Source: Streptomyces sp. NRRL B-3428
GTDB taxonomy: Bacteria; Actinomycetota; Actinomycetes; Streptomycetales; Streptomycetaceae
Direction of reading: 5' to 3'
Assembly: GCA_000721375.1 (NCBI GenBank)
Contig: JOGW01000026.1
Span: 1 to 64,000, forward strand
Length of the DNA: 64,000 nucleotides
The translations under genes were made by a program, and so were the position numbers. Shown piece by piece: positions 49,232-58,453 of the stretch. The notes under the pieces were generated by a model. It was not told where the DNA came from and did no database searches. It was given only the letters and a program-made list of their open reading frames with translations. Position 1 is the stretch's first letter; each line of letters begins with the position of its first letter.

Positions 49232-50079
49232 ACAGCGCGCACTGGGATCCGCAGGGCATGAACAGCCTGCGCGCGGACCACGTCGTACGGCGCATCGGCG
49301 ACACGGTCATCGTCGACCGCGTCACGCTCACCCTGCGCCCCGGCGAGACCATCGGCCTGCTCGGCCCCAACGGCTCAGGAAAATCAACCCTGTTGAGACT
49401 CCTCGCCGGAGTCCTCGCGCCCACCTCCGGCGTCGTGACCCTCGACGGGCGCCCGCTCACCGAGATCGGCCGCCGTGCCACCGCCCGCCGTGTCGCCACC
49501 GTCGGACAGCACGCGGACACGCAGTCCGAACTCACCGTCCGCGACGTCGTCACCCTCGGCCGCATCCCGCACCGCCGCGCCTGGACACCCGCCACGGCGG
49601 CCGACGCCCAGGCCGTCACCGAGGCCCTCGCCCGCACCGGACTGACCGACCGTGCCGGTCAGTTGTGGCACACCCTGTCCGGCGGGGAACGCCAGCGCAC
49701 CCAGATCGCCCGCGCCCTCGCACAGCAGCCCCGCGAGCTGCTCCTGGACGAGCCCACCAACCACCTCGACATCCAGCACCAGCTCGATCTCCTGGAGCTG
49801 ATCGCGAGCCTGCCGGTCACCACCGTGATCGCCCTGCACGACCTCAACCTCGCCGCGATGTACTGCGACCGGCTGCTCGTCCTGCAGGGCGGCCGAGCGG
49901 TCACGCAGGGCGCGCCCGCCGAGGTGCTCACACCCGCCCTCATCGAGGAGGTCTACGGCGTGCACGCCCGAGTGACCCACGACCAGGGCCACCTCACGAT
50001 CCGCTTCCTGCGTCCCACAGCCCGCGAGGGATCCCGCCACCCGAGGAGTACGACGAGCGATGTCCCGACGGCAACCTGA
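49228..50079 (+). CDS. ABC transporter ATPase (FecE/BtuD-like)
   Basis: A 283-residue nucleotide-binding subunit. Walker A GLLGPNGSGKSTLLRLLAG, Q-loop TVGQHADTQ, signature LSGGERQRTQIARALAQQP, Walker B LLLDEPTNHLDIQHQLDLL, H-loop VIALHDLNLAAMYCDRL. ATGA overlap with the permease. The 3' end overlaps the ferredoxin-like gene by 20 bp, tying that gene to the importer. Confidence 0.92.
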   Translation: MNSAHWDPQGMNSLRADHVVRRIGDTVIVDRVTLTLRPGETIGLLGPNGSGKSTLLRLLAGVLAPTSGVVTLDGRPLTEIGRRATARRVATVGQHADTQSELTVRDVVTLGRIPHRRAWTPATAADAQAVTEALARTGLTDRAGQLWHTLSGGERQRTQIARALAQQPRELLLDEPTNHLDIQHQLDLLELIASLPVTTVIALHDLNLAAMYCDRLLVLQGGRAVTQGAPAEVLTPALIEEVYGVHARVTHDQGHLTIRFLRPTAREGSRHPRSTTSDVPTAT

Positions 50080-50452
50080 CCGGCGACGACGTACCGAGCA
50101 CGCACCCGGCACCCCCGCACCCAGCCGCGTGGTCGTCTGCCGGGACTGCTGCTGCGGCACCCCGAAGATCCCCGGAGTGGACCACGACCAGCAGGTCGCG
50201 CGCCTGACCGAGAGCGTCCCCGTGCGCGTCTCGGACTGCCTCGACGTCTGCGAACACGCGAACGTGATCGTGGTGCAGCCCTCGTCCGCCGCCCGCGCCG
50301 CCGGCGCCCGCCCCGTCTGGCTCGGCCTGGTCAATGACCCTGCCGCCACCGAGGACATAGTCGCCTGGGTTCAGGCGGGCGGCCCCGGCGTAGCGCCGTG
50401 CCCCGACATTCTCGACCTGTATGCGTTCACCCCGCCGCGGAGGGCGCGATGA
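50060..50452 (+). CDS. (2Fe-2S) ferredoxin-like protein of the importer operon
   Basis: A 130-residue cytoplasmic protein with a thioredoxin-like ferredoxin pattern: VVVCRDCCCGTPKIPGVDH, then RVSDCLDVCEHANVIVVQPS and RPVWLGLVNDPAATEDIVAW. The Cys residues of the two blocks could bind a [2Fe-2S] cluster. Related proteins are often encoded beside this type of transporter. A role in reducing the imported cofactor or metal is a guess. The first about 22 residues are Arg-rich and overlap the ATPase gene, so the true start could be later, but no better ATG is visible. Confidence 0.75.
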   Translation: MSRRQPDRRRRTEHAPGTPAPSRVVVCRDCCCGTPKIPGVDHDQQVARLTESVPVRVSDCLDVCEHANVIVVQPSSAARAAGARPVWLGLVNDPAATEDIVAWVQAGGPGVAPCPDILDLYAFTPPRRAR

Positions 50453-51077
50453 GGCTTTCCGGCATGCGTTCCGCCATGCCCGGTGCGTCCTCGACCCCGT
50501 CGAGGATCGCCCGCTCGGCCGCCGTCGCCTGCTCGATCCACGTGGGCGCGAGCGCCGCGTACGTGGTGACGTCGTGCCAGTGGCCCTGGGTGTGGAACAG
50601 CTCGCGCAGGGTCGCCTCCGGCTGCAGCCCCGCCGCCAGCATCACCTCCCGCATCCGGGTGTGGTCGGCGCGGTGCCCGGCCCAGATGCGGTGCAGCCCC
50701 AACGGGCCGAATCCGTACGCCATCAGGAGCCGGCCGGCTTCGTGACCGTGGCCGCGCACCGGCGCGTCGGGGAGCAGCACCAGGCTGGTGAGCATGGCGT
50801 TGCGCCCGTACTCCTCGACCAACAGGCCCATCGTGCCCACCATGACGTCCTGTCCGGGAGGGCAGATCGCCAGCGTGTGTCTGCGCCGCGGGTGAGCGTA
50901 GGGCTGGGCGAGGTGCTGCGCGAAGGCGTCCTGTGCCTCGCGCGCGTTCATCCGGTCGATACCGAGGTAGCGGGTGAGCAGGCGGTGAGTGTGGATGCGT
51001 TCGAAGGGGGCGAGGTCGGTGGCGCGCAGTTCGCGCAACCACAGGTGCCGGCCGTGCAGTTCGGGCAGATGGTTCAC
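50427..51077 (-). CDS. GNAT-family N-acetyltransferase
   Basis: A 216-residue enzyme transferring acetyl from acetyl-CoA to an amine, often a protein N-terminus or small molecule. The RimJ/RimL-like pattern: LWLRELRATDLAPFERIHT, then VMVGTMGLLVEEYGRNAMLT, GHGHEAGRLLMAYGFGPLGL, HRIWAGHRADHTRMREVMLAAG. The GTG start at 51077 overlaps the stop of the ThiF-type gene. The two are translated together, which suggests that both act on one substrate. Its 3' end overlaps the convergent ferredoxin-like gene by 26 bp. Confidence 0.85.
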   Translation of the reverse strand: MNHLPELHGRHLWLRELRATDLAPFERIHTHRLLTRYLGIDRMNAREAQDAFAQHLAQPYAHPRRRHTLAICPPGQDVMVGTMGLLVEEYGRNAMLTSLVLLPDAPVRGHGHEAGRLLMAYGFGPLGLHRIWAGHRADHTRMREVMLAAGLQPEATLRELFHTQGHWHDVTTYAALAPTWIEQATAAERAILDGVEDAPGMAERMPESLIAPSAAG

Positions 51078-52198
51078 CGGGTCGCCCCTGCCACGATGCG
51101 TTCGCAGTCCGCGGTGCCGATGAGGGCTTCGAGGTCCACGTAGTAGCGGCCGGAGGCCACCGGGGCGCCGAGCAGGATACGGCGGGCGGTGTCGGTGACC
51201 AGGGCCCCGCCCAGCATGACGCCGCTGGCCAACTGCGGCCAGCTGGAGAGGGTTTCGCCGATCCGGCCGAGGGCGTCGACCATCGCGGGGCTCAGGTTGC
51301 TCTCGTCGCAGATGCGCAGCAGGTAGGACAGGGTGGCGGCGGGGCTGAGGCGGCGTACGTCCTCGGCGCTGAGGTCGCCGCCGCGGCCGTGGAACGGCGG
51401 GCGGTCCGGTTCGAGATCGAAGCGTTCGACATCGAGCAGGCCACGGTCGTTGGCGTCCATCAGGACAGGGACACGGTGCTGTCGGGCCCGTTCGCGCACG
51501 GCGGTCTTCACCCAAGGGGTGTCGCACTCCTCGACCACCAGGTCGAGCGGACGGTCGGCGTCCCCGAAGAAGGCGTCCACCGTGTCCTCGGTGAGCCCTT
51601 CGTGCCACAGCTCGATGTCGAGGTAGGGGTCGATCTCGTACATCTGCCGTGCGCACAGCACCGTCTTGGGCAGACCCAGATCGTGGACGCCGGCGCGCAG
51701 CCGGTTGAGATTGCTCAGCCCGAGGGTGTCGAAATCGGCCAGGCGGAACGATCCTCCAACCCCTTCCATGGCGCAGGTGAGCGCCGCGCTGTTGCCCACG
51801 GAAAGGCCGATCACTCCGATCCGCCGCTCCAGCAGGCTCTGCTGCTGCACGGCGGTGATCTTGTCCCGGTTGCGATCGGTGCGGACCCGGCGGAACTCCG
51901 CACGCGGCAGCACATGCACCAGACGCCCCGACCACGGGTACCACGCCCACGTGCCGTATCGGCTGTGCTCGACACCGCCCGTCAACTCCTCGACCGCCGC
52001 GTCCAGTCGATGTCCGGACAGGGCATCCGCCGGGCGCAGACAGCGCGCCAGCTCGGCCAGCTGATCGTCGATGCGGTCATGCCGCTCGCGTACGGATCCG
52101 GAGGTGAGCAGGCGGTCGAGTGCGGAGCGGTCGTCGGCGTCGGAGGGCACGAGGAGCACAGGCCGTACGACTGCCTCGGCCACTGGTTGTTTGATCAC
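51074..52198 (-). CDS. ThiF/E1-like adenylyltransferase
   Basis: A roughly 374-residue protein with a ThiF/MoeB/E1 Rossmann domain: RRIGVIGLSVGNSAALTCAM (ATP-binding), LADFDTLGLSNLNRLRAGVH (acidic and Arg-finger part), LDLVVEECDTPWVKTAVRER and MDANDRGLLDVERF. The N-terminal about 120 residues are a separate conserved block (SGRLVHVLPRAEFRRVRTDR). No zinc C-x2-C pairs and no catalytic thioester Cys are obvious. The start is uncertain: GTG 52198 gives VIKQPVAEAVVRPVLLVP; the frame is open to GTG 52349-52351 but that part looks non-coding. Such enzymes adenylate a C-terminal carboxylate of a protein or peptide. It is coupled to a GNAT gene. Confidence 0.82.
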   Translation of the reverse strand: MIKQPVAEAVVRPVLLVPSDADDRSALDRLLTSGSVRERHDRIDDQLAELARCLRPADALSGHRLDAAVEELTGGVEHSRYGTWAWYPWSGRLVHVLPRAEFRRVRTDRNRDKITAVQQQSLLERRIGVIGLSVGNSAALTCAMEGVGGSFRLADFDTLGLSNLNRLRAGVHDLGLPKTVLCARQMYEIDPYLDIELWHEGLTEDTVDAFFGDADRPLDLVVEECDTPWVKTAVRERARQHRVPVLMDANDRGLLDVERFDLEPDRPPFHGRGGDLSAEDVRRLSPAATLSYLLRICDESNLSPAMVDALGRIGETLSSWPQLASGVMLGGALVTDTARRILLGAPVASGRYYVDLEALIGTADCERIVAGATR

Positions 52199-52437
52199 GA
52201 GGCCGGAAGCTACCAGCGCACGATCTTGGAAAGCCCTTGCTCGGGCAGGGGCAAACGGTCGAATTCGTGCGCGGCCGTTCACCACCGCGCGCCCCCACGC
52301 GCCCCTGTGCACCCGGACGCGGCTTTGACCAGGCAGCACTGCTGATTCCACCTACTGGCAGCGGTAGTTGCGCACGTGACGAGGCGACTCCAGACGGGTG
52401 ACGCCACGCAGAAGTCGTCTCGTACTATCGCGCCGCG

Positions 52438-54450
52438 CTAGAGCGGCGCTTCACCGCCCGCCGCCCAGGCGAGCATGGCCCCCGGGTCGGCATGCGCGGC
52501 ATTGCGGCGATAGGTGTCGTACGCGCCGGGTCCGACGAGGCGGCGCGCGATGTCCTCGCCCGCCTCGCGCAGCGGCGCCACGTCCGGCGCCCCGCGCTGC
52601 GGGTGCCCCACCGCTTCCCACAGCCGCTGCCCGGCGCCGGAGGCGAGCGCCGCGGAATGACCGTCACCGTTGGCGGAGAAGGCCGCGGCCAGCATGTCGA
52701 GGCCCAGGGCGATACCGAACGTGTCACCGATCTGCTGCTTCGCGTGCAGCATGGAACGGGCGTGCTCCAGGGCCAGTTCGCTGTTCTGCTCGAGCAGCGC
52801 CACCACACACAGCTGATAGTCGGCGTACGAGCGGATCCAGTGCTCGCCCATGGTCACGCACTCGGCGCGCAGGCCCTGGGCCGCCTCATGGCTCTGCTCC
52901 AGGAGTCCCGACCCGGTCAGGGCGAAAAGGCGCAGCATCCGGCACATCATCTCGGCCTGCGGGGCAGGCCGTCCTGCGGCGGGCGAGCCTTCCGCGCGCG
53001 CGGCCTCCAGAGCATGGTCGAGCAGCTTGAGGGCTTCTTCGGCATTGCCCTGCAGAAGATCGCTCATCGCCTGCAGATACGCCGCCCGCAGCAGTCCGGT
53101 CGTGTCCCCGGAGCTCCGGGCGTGCGTGAGGCACTGCCGCGCCAGATGTGTTCCGGTGGCGTAGTTGCCCTGCAGGAGATGGGTCAACCCGAGTGCCCAT
53201 ACGGCCCGTTGGCGGGTGGGGCCCTCGCTGTCACAGGCCTTCAGGGTGCGGGAGAGGTAGAGCTGCGCGGTGTGTGCGTGGCCGCAGCAGGTCCAGTAGA
53301 AGCCGGTCAGAGTGGACAGTTCGAGTGCGTCCTCGACGTCGCGCGCCAGGAAGTGGTCGAGGGCCGCGCACAGATCGGGGTGGGCTTCCTTGATGGTCCG
53401 GTACCAGCCGGTCTGTTCGGCGCTCGTCCAGGTGGCGTCCGCGTGGCGGGCCTGGGCGAGGAAGTACGTCGCGTGGGTGGTCGCCATGGTGTCCAGCTCG
53501 CCGAGCTCGTCCAGCCATAACCGCCCGTACTCCCGCACGGTGTCCAGGAGCAGATAGCGCTCGTCGCGGCGCGTGACGACGGACTTGTCCACGAGCCCGG
53601 CCAGCGCGAGCCCGACGTCGACCGTGCGCAGCGGGCCGCCGGCGCACAGTGCGGCCGCCATGTCCGCGTCGAAGTGCCCGCGGATGACCGAGAGCCGCGC
53701 CCACAGCAGTCGCTCCTTGGGCGTGCACAGCTCATGGCTCCAGCCCATGGCGGTGCGCAGCACGTCGTGATGTTGGGGTCCTACCGGGCGCACCTCGTCC
53801 TCGTCACGGCTCAGGTCATGCCGGGGACGGCCGAGGAGCTCCTCTATGGTGCTGTGCCGCAGCGCTCCCGCGGCCAGTTCCAGGGCCAGCGGCAGACCGT
53901 CGAGATACGTGCACAGCTCCGTCACCCGGTTCAGATCACCCGGCTCCGGCAGGTTCCCCGACTCGGTCGCGCGTTGCAGGAAGAGTTCGGCGGCGTCGGT
54001 CGCGCACGGCAGCGGATCGATGACGGCCACGTACTCGTCGATGAGCTGGAACCGCTCGCGGGTCGTCGCGACGATGCGCAGTCGCGGGCAGTGGTTGAGC
54101 AGCACCTCGACCAGCTGCCGGCAGGCGGTCAGCAGATGCTCGCAGGAGTCGAGCACGATCAGCAGTTCACGCTCGCCTATCCACTCGCAGATCACGTCCA
54201 GCGGCATCCTGGGCGTGTGATCGGACAGGCCGCAGGCATCCGCGACGAGCGCCGCGAGCATCCCTTCCTCGGTCAACTGCCACACATCGGCCCAGCACGC
54301 GTCCGCGGCGGCCCCCGGCGGCTCGAGCTCCACCAGCTGTCTGACCAGGCGCGTCTTGCCGACACCGGCGACTCCGGTCACCGTCACAAGGCGGTGACCC
54401 TTCAACGCGCCTTCCAGCTCAGCCAGTTCCCGCTCGCGCCCGACGAACAT
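52438..54450 (-). CDS. STAND-type (AfsR/LuxR-like) ATPase regulator without DNA-binding domain
   Basis: A 670-residue protein. The N-terminal NB-ARC-like ATPase has Walker A VTVTGVAGVGKTRLVRQL, Walker B LLIVLDSCEHLLTACRQL, sensor-like LRIVATTRERF and YLDGLPLALELAAGAL. The remainder is helical, TPR-like (QRAVWALGLTHLLQGNYATG, AAYLQAMSDLLQGNAEEALK). Family members normally end in a LuxR HTH of about 60 residues; here the stop falls right after DPGAMLAWAAGGEAPL, where the HTH linker should begin. ATG 54450 follows GGAGGG. It may signal by protein contact, or be a truncated regulator. Upstream 54451-54741 shows no gene. Confidence 0.8.
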   Translation of the reverse strand: MFVGRERELAELEGALKGHRLVTVTGVAGVGKTRLVRQLVELEPPGAAADACWADVWQLTEEGMLAALVADACGLSDHTPRMPLDVICEWIGERELLIVLDSCEHLLTACRQLVEVLLNHCPRLRIVATTRERFQLIDEYVAVIDPLPCATDAAELFLQRATESGNLPEPGDLNRVTELCTYLDGLPLALELAAGALRHSTIEELLGRPRHDLSRDEDEVRPVGPQHHDVLRTAMGWSHELCTPKERLLWARLSVIRGHFDADMAAALCAGGPLRTVDVGLALAGLVDKSVVTRRDERYLLLDTVREYGRLWLDELGELDTMATTHATYFLAQARHADATWTSAEQTGWYRTIKEAHPDLCAALDHFLARDVEDALELSTLTGFYWTCCGHAHTAQLYLSRTLKACDSEGPTRQRAVWALGLTHLLQGNYATGTHLARQCLTHARSSGDTTGLLRAAYLQAMSDLLQGNAEEALKLLDHALEAARAEGSPAAGRPAPQAEMMCRMLRLFALTGSGLLEQSHEAAQGLRAECVTMGEHWIRSYADYQLCVVALLEQNSELALEHARSMLHAKQQIGDTFGIALGLDMLAAAFSANGDGHSAALASGAGQRLWEAVGHPQRGAPDVAPLREAGEDIARRLVGPGAYDTYRRNAAHADPGAMLAWAAGGEAPL

Positions 54451-54741
54451 GGCCCATCCCTCCCATACGGCGATCAGCCTTCCGGTCCGGCGCGACACCG
54501 GCCGAGACCGCAGGCGTGCCACGCATCCTGGCAGTCCTGTCCGCCTCGCGGAATGCCCTTGCCCGAACACCTCGACCACCGGACCGGACAGCTGGACCTG
54601 CGGGCCGGACACCTGGACCTCCGGCCCGGACGCTGCCGACCGCCGCCGTACTCGCCGACGAGTTTTCAGTGCCGCGGGAGTCAGACATCCGACGAGACCA
54701 TTCGTCGGACCGATTCGATGCTGAGGGAGTGGTGATCGACT

Positions 54742-55083
54742 GTGGCCGTAGGAATCTTTGCCGGTATCGCCGTACGCGACTGCGTGAGCGCCGTGGAGTG
54801 GTACAAGAAGCTGCTCGGGACGGATCCGAGTTTCTACCCCAACGACGTGGAAGCGGTGTGGCAGCTGGCCGAGGACCGCTACGTGTACGTCATCGAGGAC
54901 GACCGGCGGGCCGGCGGTGCGGTGGGCATGATCTGGATGGACGACCCCCGTTCCGCGGTGGAGCGCATCGCCGAACGCGGGCTGCACCCCGTGGACATGG
55001 AAGAGTACGGCAACGTGTGCAAGTGGGTGTTCCACGACCCTGACGGCAACGAGACGGGAATCGGCGGCGAGGTGGGCAAGTAA
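54742..55083 (+). CDS. VOC/glyoxalase-fold protein
   Basis: A 113-residue single vicinal-oxygen-chelate domain: FAGIAVRDCVSAVEWYKKLL, DRYVYVIEDDRRAGGAVGMI, then KWVFHDPDGNETGIGGEVG with a metal-binding Glu. The expected metal His near the N-terminus is replaced, so metal binding is uncertain. The start GTG has GAGGGAG upstream. It is divergent from the STAND regulator gene. Function could be dioxygenase-like, glyoxalase or drug binding; the sequence does not say. Confidence 0.83.
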   Translation: MAVGIFAGIAVRDCVSAVEWYKKLLGTDPSFYPNDVEAVWQLAEDRYVYVIEDDRRAGGAVGMIWMDDPRSAVERIAERGLHPVDMEEYGNVCKWVFHDPDGNETGIGGEVGK

Positions 55084-55158
55084 CCTCGCCGCCGGCTACC
55101 GGCTAGTCGACCACCGGCCGGCCGGCCAGCCAGCCGGCCCGGCAGCTGAGGCAGGTCC

Positions 55159-55548
55159 TCAGTCGGTGGCCGGCTCCGCCGCGTCCGCCCCGATCAGTGA
55201 GAACGCGAGGATCGACACGCGGGTGATCAACCCAGCGAGCAGGATCGTGCCGACCCCCTCGACCTGCAGCTCGGCGGCCTTCCCGCCCAGCCAGGAGATC
55301 AGCCACCAGATCAATGAGTCCTGTACGAACCCGGCCAGTCCGAAGGCCAACAGGGCGGGCGCAGGCACTCGGGCGGACGGGCCGACGTAGACGAGTTGGG
55401 TGAGGACCGCGACCGCGAGGCCCGCGACCATGAGCGAGAGCACCGCGTCCACGCTCTCCTCGCCCAAGGTGATGCCGGGCAGCAGACCTCCTGCGAGACC
55501 CACACCCACGAGGGCGCCCAACCTGCGTCGTCCACCTATGTCAGCCAT
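55159..55548 (-). CDS. Small four-helix membrane protein (holin-IV-like)
   Basis: A 129-residue protein with four hydrophobic helices: LGALVGVGLAGGLLPGITLG, VDAVLSLMVAGLAVAVLTQL, ALLAFGLAGFVQDSLIWWLI and GVGTILLAGLITRVSILAFS. The second half resembles the four-TM phage-holin superfamily IV proteins common in actinobacterial chromosomes, but I am not sure of that assignment. ATG 55548 is used. No phage genes are nearby, so a lytic role is not implied. GC-rich repeats (CCGG runs, 55110-55140) lie past its stop. Confidence 0.7.
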   Translation of the reverse strand: MADIGGRRRLGALVGVGLAGGLLPGITLGEESVDAVLSLMVAGLAVAVLTQLVYVGPSARVPAPALLAFGLAGFVQDSLIWWLISWLGGKAAELQVEGVGTILLAGLITRVSILAFSLIGADAAEPATD

Positions 55549-55602
55549 GCGCGGACTCTCGCACATCCGGCCGATCTTGTGGAGATCCTGTCGAGATCGG
55601 TT

Positions 55603-58251
55603 TCAGCGGACGAACTTGACGTAGCTGGTCCGTAGATAGCTGCCGGGCACGGTGTTGGAGACCGTGACATCGCCTGTCGCTCCCGCAGCGAACCCGAAGG
55701 TTCCCAGCGAGATCCACCGGTTGCCTCCCGTGGTCTGGTCGATGTCGATGGCGCTGGTGCCCCCTGCGTGGGTGACGCTGTACCGGGCCGCGGTGGAGCT
55801 GTTCGCGTTGTTCGGCACCCACGCGAACACCTCGTACTGGCCGGCGGTATCGAGCTGTGGCCGCCAAGTGGCCGTCGCGGACGAGCTGTTGGAGGTCCGC
55901 GTCTTGGAGCCGGTCCAGCCGGTGACGCTCGACGCGGTCCACACCCCTGTCTCCGTATAGCCCTCGTCGTCGATGCCGATGAGGCTCATGGGCCTCGGCG
56001 TCACCCGCACGGTCGCCCGCGTGGACTCGTTGCCCGTCTGGTCCACGGCGGTGACGGCCAGTTCGTGTTCGACGTCATTGGTCAGTTCGCCGACCGGGAA
56101 GCCGAGCGGGCGCAGGTGCGCGTCGGCCGGGTTGCCGTACGGCTCCTCGGTGATGCGCTTGCCGTCGACGTACACGTGGTAGCCGTGCAGGTCCACCTCC
56201 AGGCTCTGGTCCCAGTACAGGACCGCGCCCCCGTTGGTCGCCTCGGCGCTCACGTCGGCCGGCGGCGCCGGTGCCTTGGTGTCCTCCGGCGCCCGCACCT
56301 TCGTCACCGCCGAGTGCGCGGACTCGTTGCCCGAGCGGTCCACCGAGGTCACGGTCACGTCGTACGTCTGGCCGGCCAACATCTCGTACAGGCACAAGGA
56401 GTTGCGCCGCACGGGCTGCCATGTGACCCGGTTCCCGTCCACGTACACATGGTGGCCGAGCACGTCGCCGTCGTTCGCCGGGCTCCATCGCACATGCAGC
56501 ACCGCGTCGCCGTTCGAAGCGTTCGGCCGCACGGACGCCAGGATGTTCCGCGGCACGGTCGGCGCCTGCGCGTCAGAGGGCGCCGTGGGCAGGAACTTCA
56601 CCGCGTCCGCCCGCATGATGCCTTCGACTCCCGGCTTCTTGCCGAGCTCGACGTAGCCGGTGGACCCGGCGGCGAAGGGGAAGTTGCCGAGTCGTACCCA
56701 GCGGTCCGTCCCGTTGCCGGTGTCGGCCACCACGTCGGTGGTGCCGCCTTCATGGACGACGGTGAAGGCCCCGGCCGTGATCGTGTCGTCGGCGGAGGCG
56801 GGGGCCCAGGCGTACACGTCGTAACGCGTGCTCGTCGGCAGATCCGGCGTCCAGCGCGCGGTCGCGGCCGATGAGGTGGCCCACCGGGTGTCGCTGCCCC
56901 GCCATCCCTTCACCGCGGCCGACGCACCCCATACTCCCCGCTCGCCGTAGCCGCTGCCGCCGTTGTCGATGACCACGGCGGGCACGAACTTCACCGCGTC
57001 GGCTCGCAATGTCCCGCTGCCCGCAGTGCCGCCGGTCACCCGGATGCCGTGGCCGACCCCTGGAGTCATGCGATACGAGCCGAGGCTGATCCACTGCTGT
57101 CCGGAGCGGGTCTGGTCGAGGGTGACCTCGGTCGTTCCCTGGTCGTGGGTGACGGTGTAAGTGGCTGCCGTATGGCCGGTCTTGAGAAGGTTCGGGTTCC
57201 ATACGAACACCTCGTACGGCTGGGCGGTCTCGAGCCCTGGTGTCCAGCGCGCGCTCGCACCGGGAGCGTCGGAGCGGCGAACGTCCTTGTTCTGGAAGCC
57301 GAAGACCTCGTGATGCCCGTCGGTGATCTCGTCCGCCCAGCTGCCTGACTCGGCATAGCCGCTGTCGCCGTTGTCGACGACGACGGTGTCCGCGGAGGTG
57401 TCCGCACCTGAGTCCACCGGCGCGTAGTAGCGGAAGTAGTCCCAGGTGGTCTCGCCGGGCAGGTTCGTCTCGTCGACGGGGGAGGTGTAGCCGAGCGTGG
57501 TGAGCCAGATGTTCTGCAGCCCGTGCGGACCTGCCTTCGGCAGGGTCTGCGTCAGCTTGCCGTCGATGTAGTAGCGGACCTCGGTGGGCGTCCACTCGAA
57601 TCCATACGTATGGAAGCCGTCGGACGAGTCCGGGCCCTTGTAGGGGCGGCCGGGGTTGCCGACGTGGTGCGGTACGAACCAGTGCGAGACCTGCGTGAAC
57701 TCATCCGGCTTGTGTGAATCGACCTCGAACCCGTCGATCTCGTTCACCCGGTTGTTCGGACCCTTGTACCCCGGCGTGTCCGGCACGTAGTCCGCCAGGC
57801 CGGTGGTCCACATCGCGGAGTGGAAGCCCTGGTCACCCCATAGCTGCGCACGCGTCTCGTAGTAGCCGTAACCGAACGTCCGGCGGCTGATCACCCCGCC
57901 GCAGGTGTAGTCCATGCCGGCTCGGGCCTCCCGCTTGAGGGCGATACGCATCAGCCCTTGGGACACGCTGACGTTGTCCGGGCTGTTGGAGCAGATCGCC
58001 TTCTCGCCCTCGCGGTAGTGCCACTGCGACTCATCGAGTCCCAGGCCATCGGCGGCGACGCCGTCGAACTCGTCGGCCCAGGAGAGCTGGTAGCCGGGCA
58101 CCGGCGCCGGGGAGGATGCGGCGCTTCGTGCACCGACGGCGATCGGGGAGGCGTCGACCGGGGAGGCGGGCGCCGCGGTCGAGGAGGGCAGCACGGCCGC
58201 GGCGAAGGCGGCTGCCAGGGCGAGCGCGACCACGGTTCTGCGGACTTTCAC
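55603..58251 (-). CDS. Secreted glycoside hydrolase family 16 enzyme with golvesin-like and FN3 domains
   Basis: An 882-residue exported enzyme. The signal peptide (1-27) ends STAAPAS. The GH16 domain (about 52-290) has the catalytic motif VNEIDGFEVD with nucleophile Glu171 and acid/base Glu176, plus FHTYGFEWTPTEVRYYIDG. Three golvesin-C-like beta domains follow: VVVDNGDSGYAESGSW (about 300), VVIDNGGSGYGERGVW (about 432) and IGIDDEGYTETGVWTASS (about 765). Two FN3 domains (about 570-755) lie between the second and third. GTG 58251 has AGGAGG ten bases upstream. Such enzymes cleave beta-glucans, agar or related polymers outside the cell; the subfamily is not clear. Divergent from a carbohydrate ABC importer, which may take up its products. 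Confidence 0.9.
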   Translation of the reverse strand: MKVRRTVVALALAAAFAAAVLPSSTAAPASPVDASPIAVGARSAASSPAPVPGYQLSWADEFDGVAADGLGLDESQWHYREGEKAICSNSPDNVSVSQGLMRIALKREARAGMDYTCGGVISRRTFGYGYYETRAQLWGDQGFHSAMWTTGLADYVPDTPGYKGPNNRVNEIDGFEVDSHKPDEFTQVSHWFVPHHVGNPGRPYKGPDSSDGFHTYGFEWTPTEVRYYIDGKLTQTLPKAGPHGLQNIWLTTLGYTSPVDETNLPGETTWDYFRYYAPVDSGADTSADTVVVDNGDSGYAESGSWADEITDGHHEVFGFQNKDVRRSDAPGASARWTPGLETAQPYEVFVWNPNLLKTGHTAATYTVTHDQGTTEVTLDQTRSGQQWISLGSYRMTPGVGHGIRVTGGTAGSGTLRADAVKFVPAVVIDNGGSGYGERGVWGASAAVKGWRGSDTRWATSSAATARWTPDLPTSTRYDVYAWAPASADDTITAGAFTVVHEGGTTDVVADTGNGTDRWVRLGNFPFAAGSTGYVELGKKPGVEGIMRADAVKFLPTAPSDAQAPTVPRNILASVRPNASNGDAVLHVRWSPANDGDVLGHHVYVDGNRVTWQPVRRNSLCLYEMLAGQTYDVTVTSVDRSGNESAHSAVTKVRAPEDTKAPAPPADVSAEATNGGAVLYWDQSLEVDLHGYHVYVDGKRITEEPYGNPADAHLRPLGFPVGELTNDVEHELAVTAVDQTGNESTRATVRVTPRPMSLIGIDDEGYTETGVWTASSVTGWTGSKTRTSNSSSATATWRPQLDTAGQYEVFAWVPNNANSSTAARYSVTHAGGTSAIDIDQTTGGNRWISLGTFGFAAGATGDVTVSNTVPGSYLRTSYVKFVR

Positions 58252-58453
58252 GACAGCAGCCTCCTGATGTCCGTTCGGCAGGTCCCTGGGTGCGTTCGTG
58301 TTCACGACGCACTCCCATGCGTGAATGGAGTCGGCACTATGTGCAATGAGCACCCGCAGTATGTGTTCCCCTCGACGTCCCGACAAGGCCCGCTGCAAGG
58401 TCGGCGCCAGTGACGTGCCTTGCGGGATCTGAGTTGTTGCGCCGCTCTCCATA

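Noticed and set aside
55159..55548. Prophage or holin cassette
   Set aside because: Only the small membrane protein is holin-like; no lysin, structural or integrase genes are near, so it is listed simply as a membrane protein.
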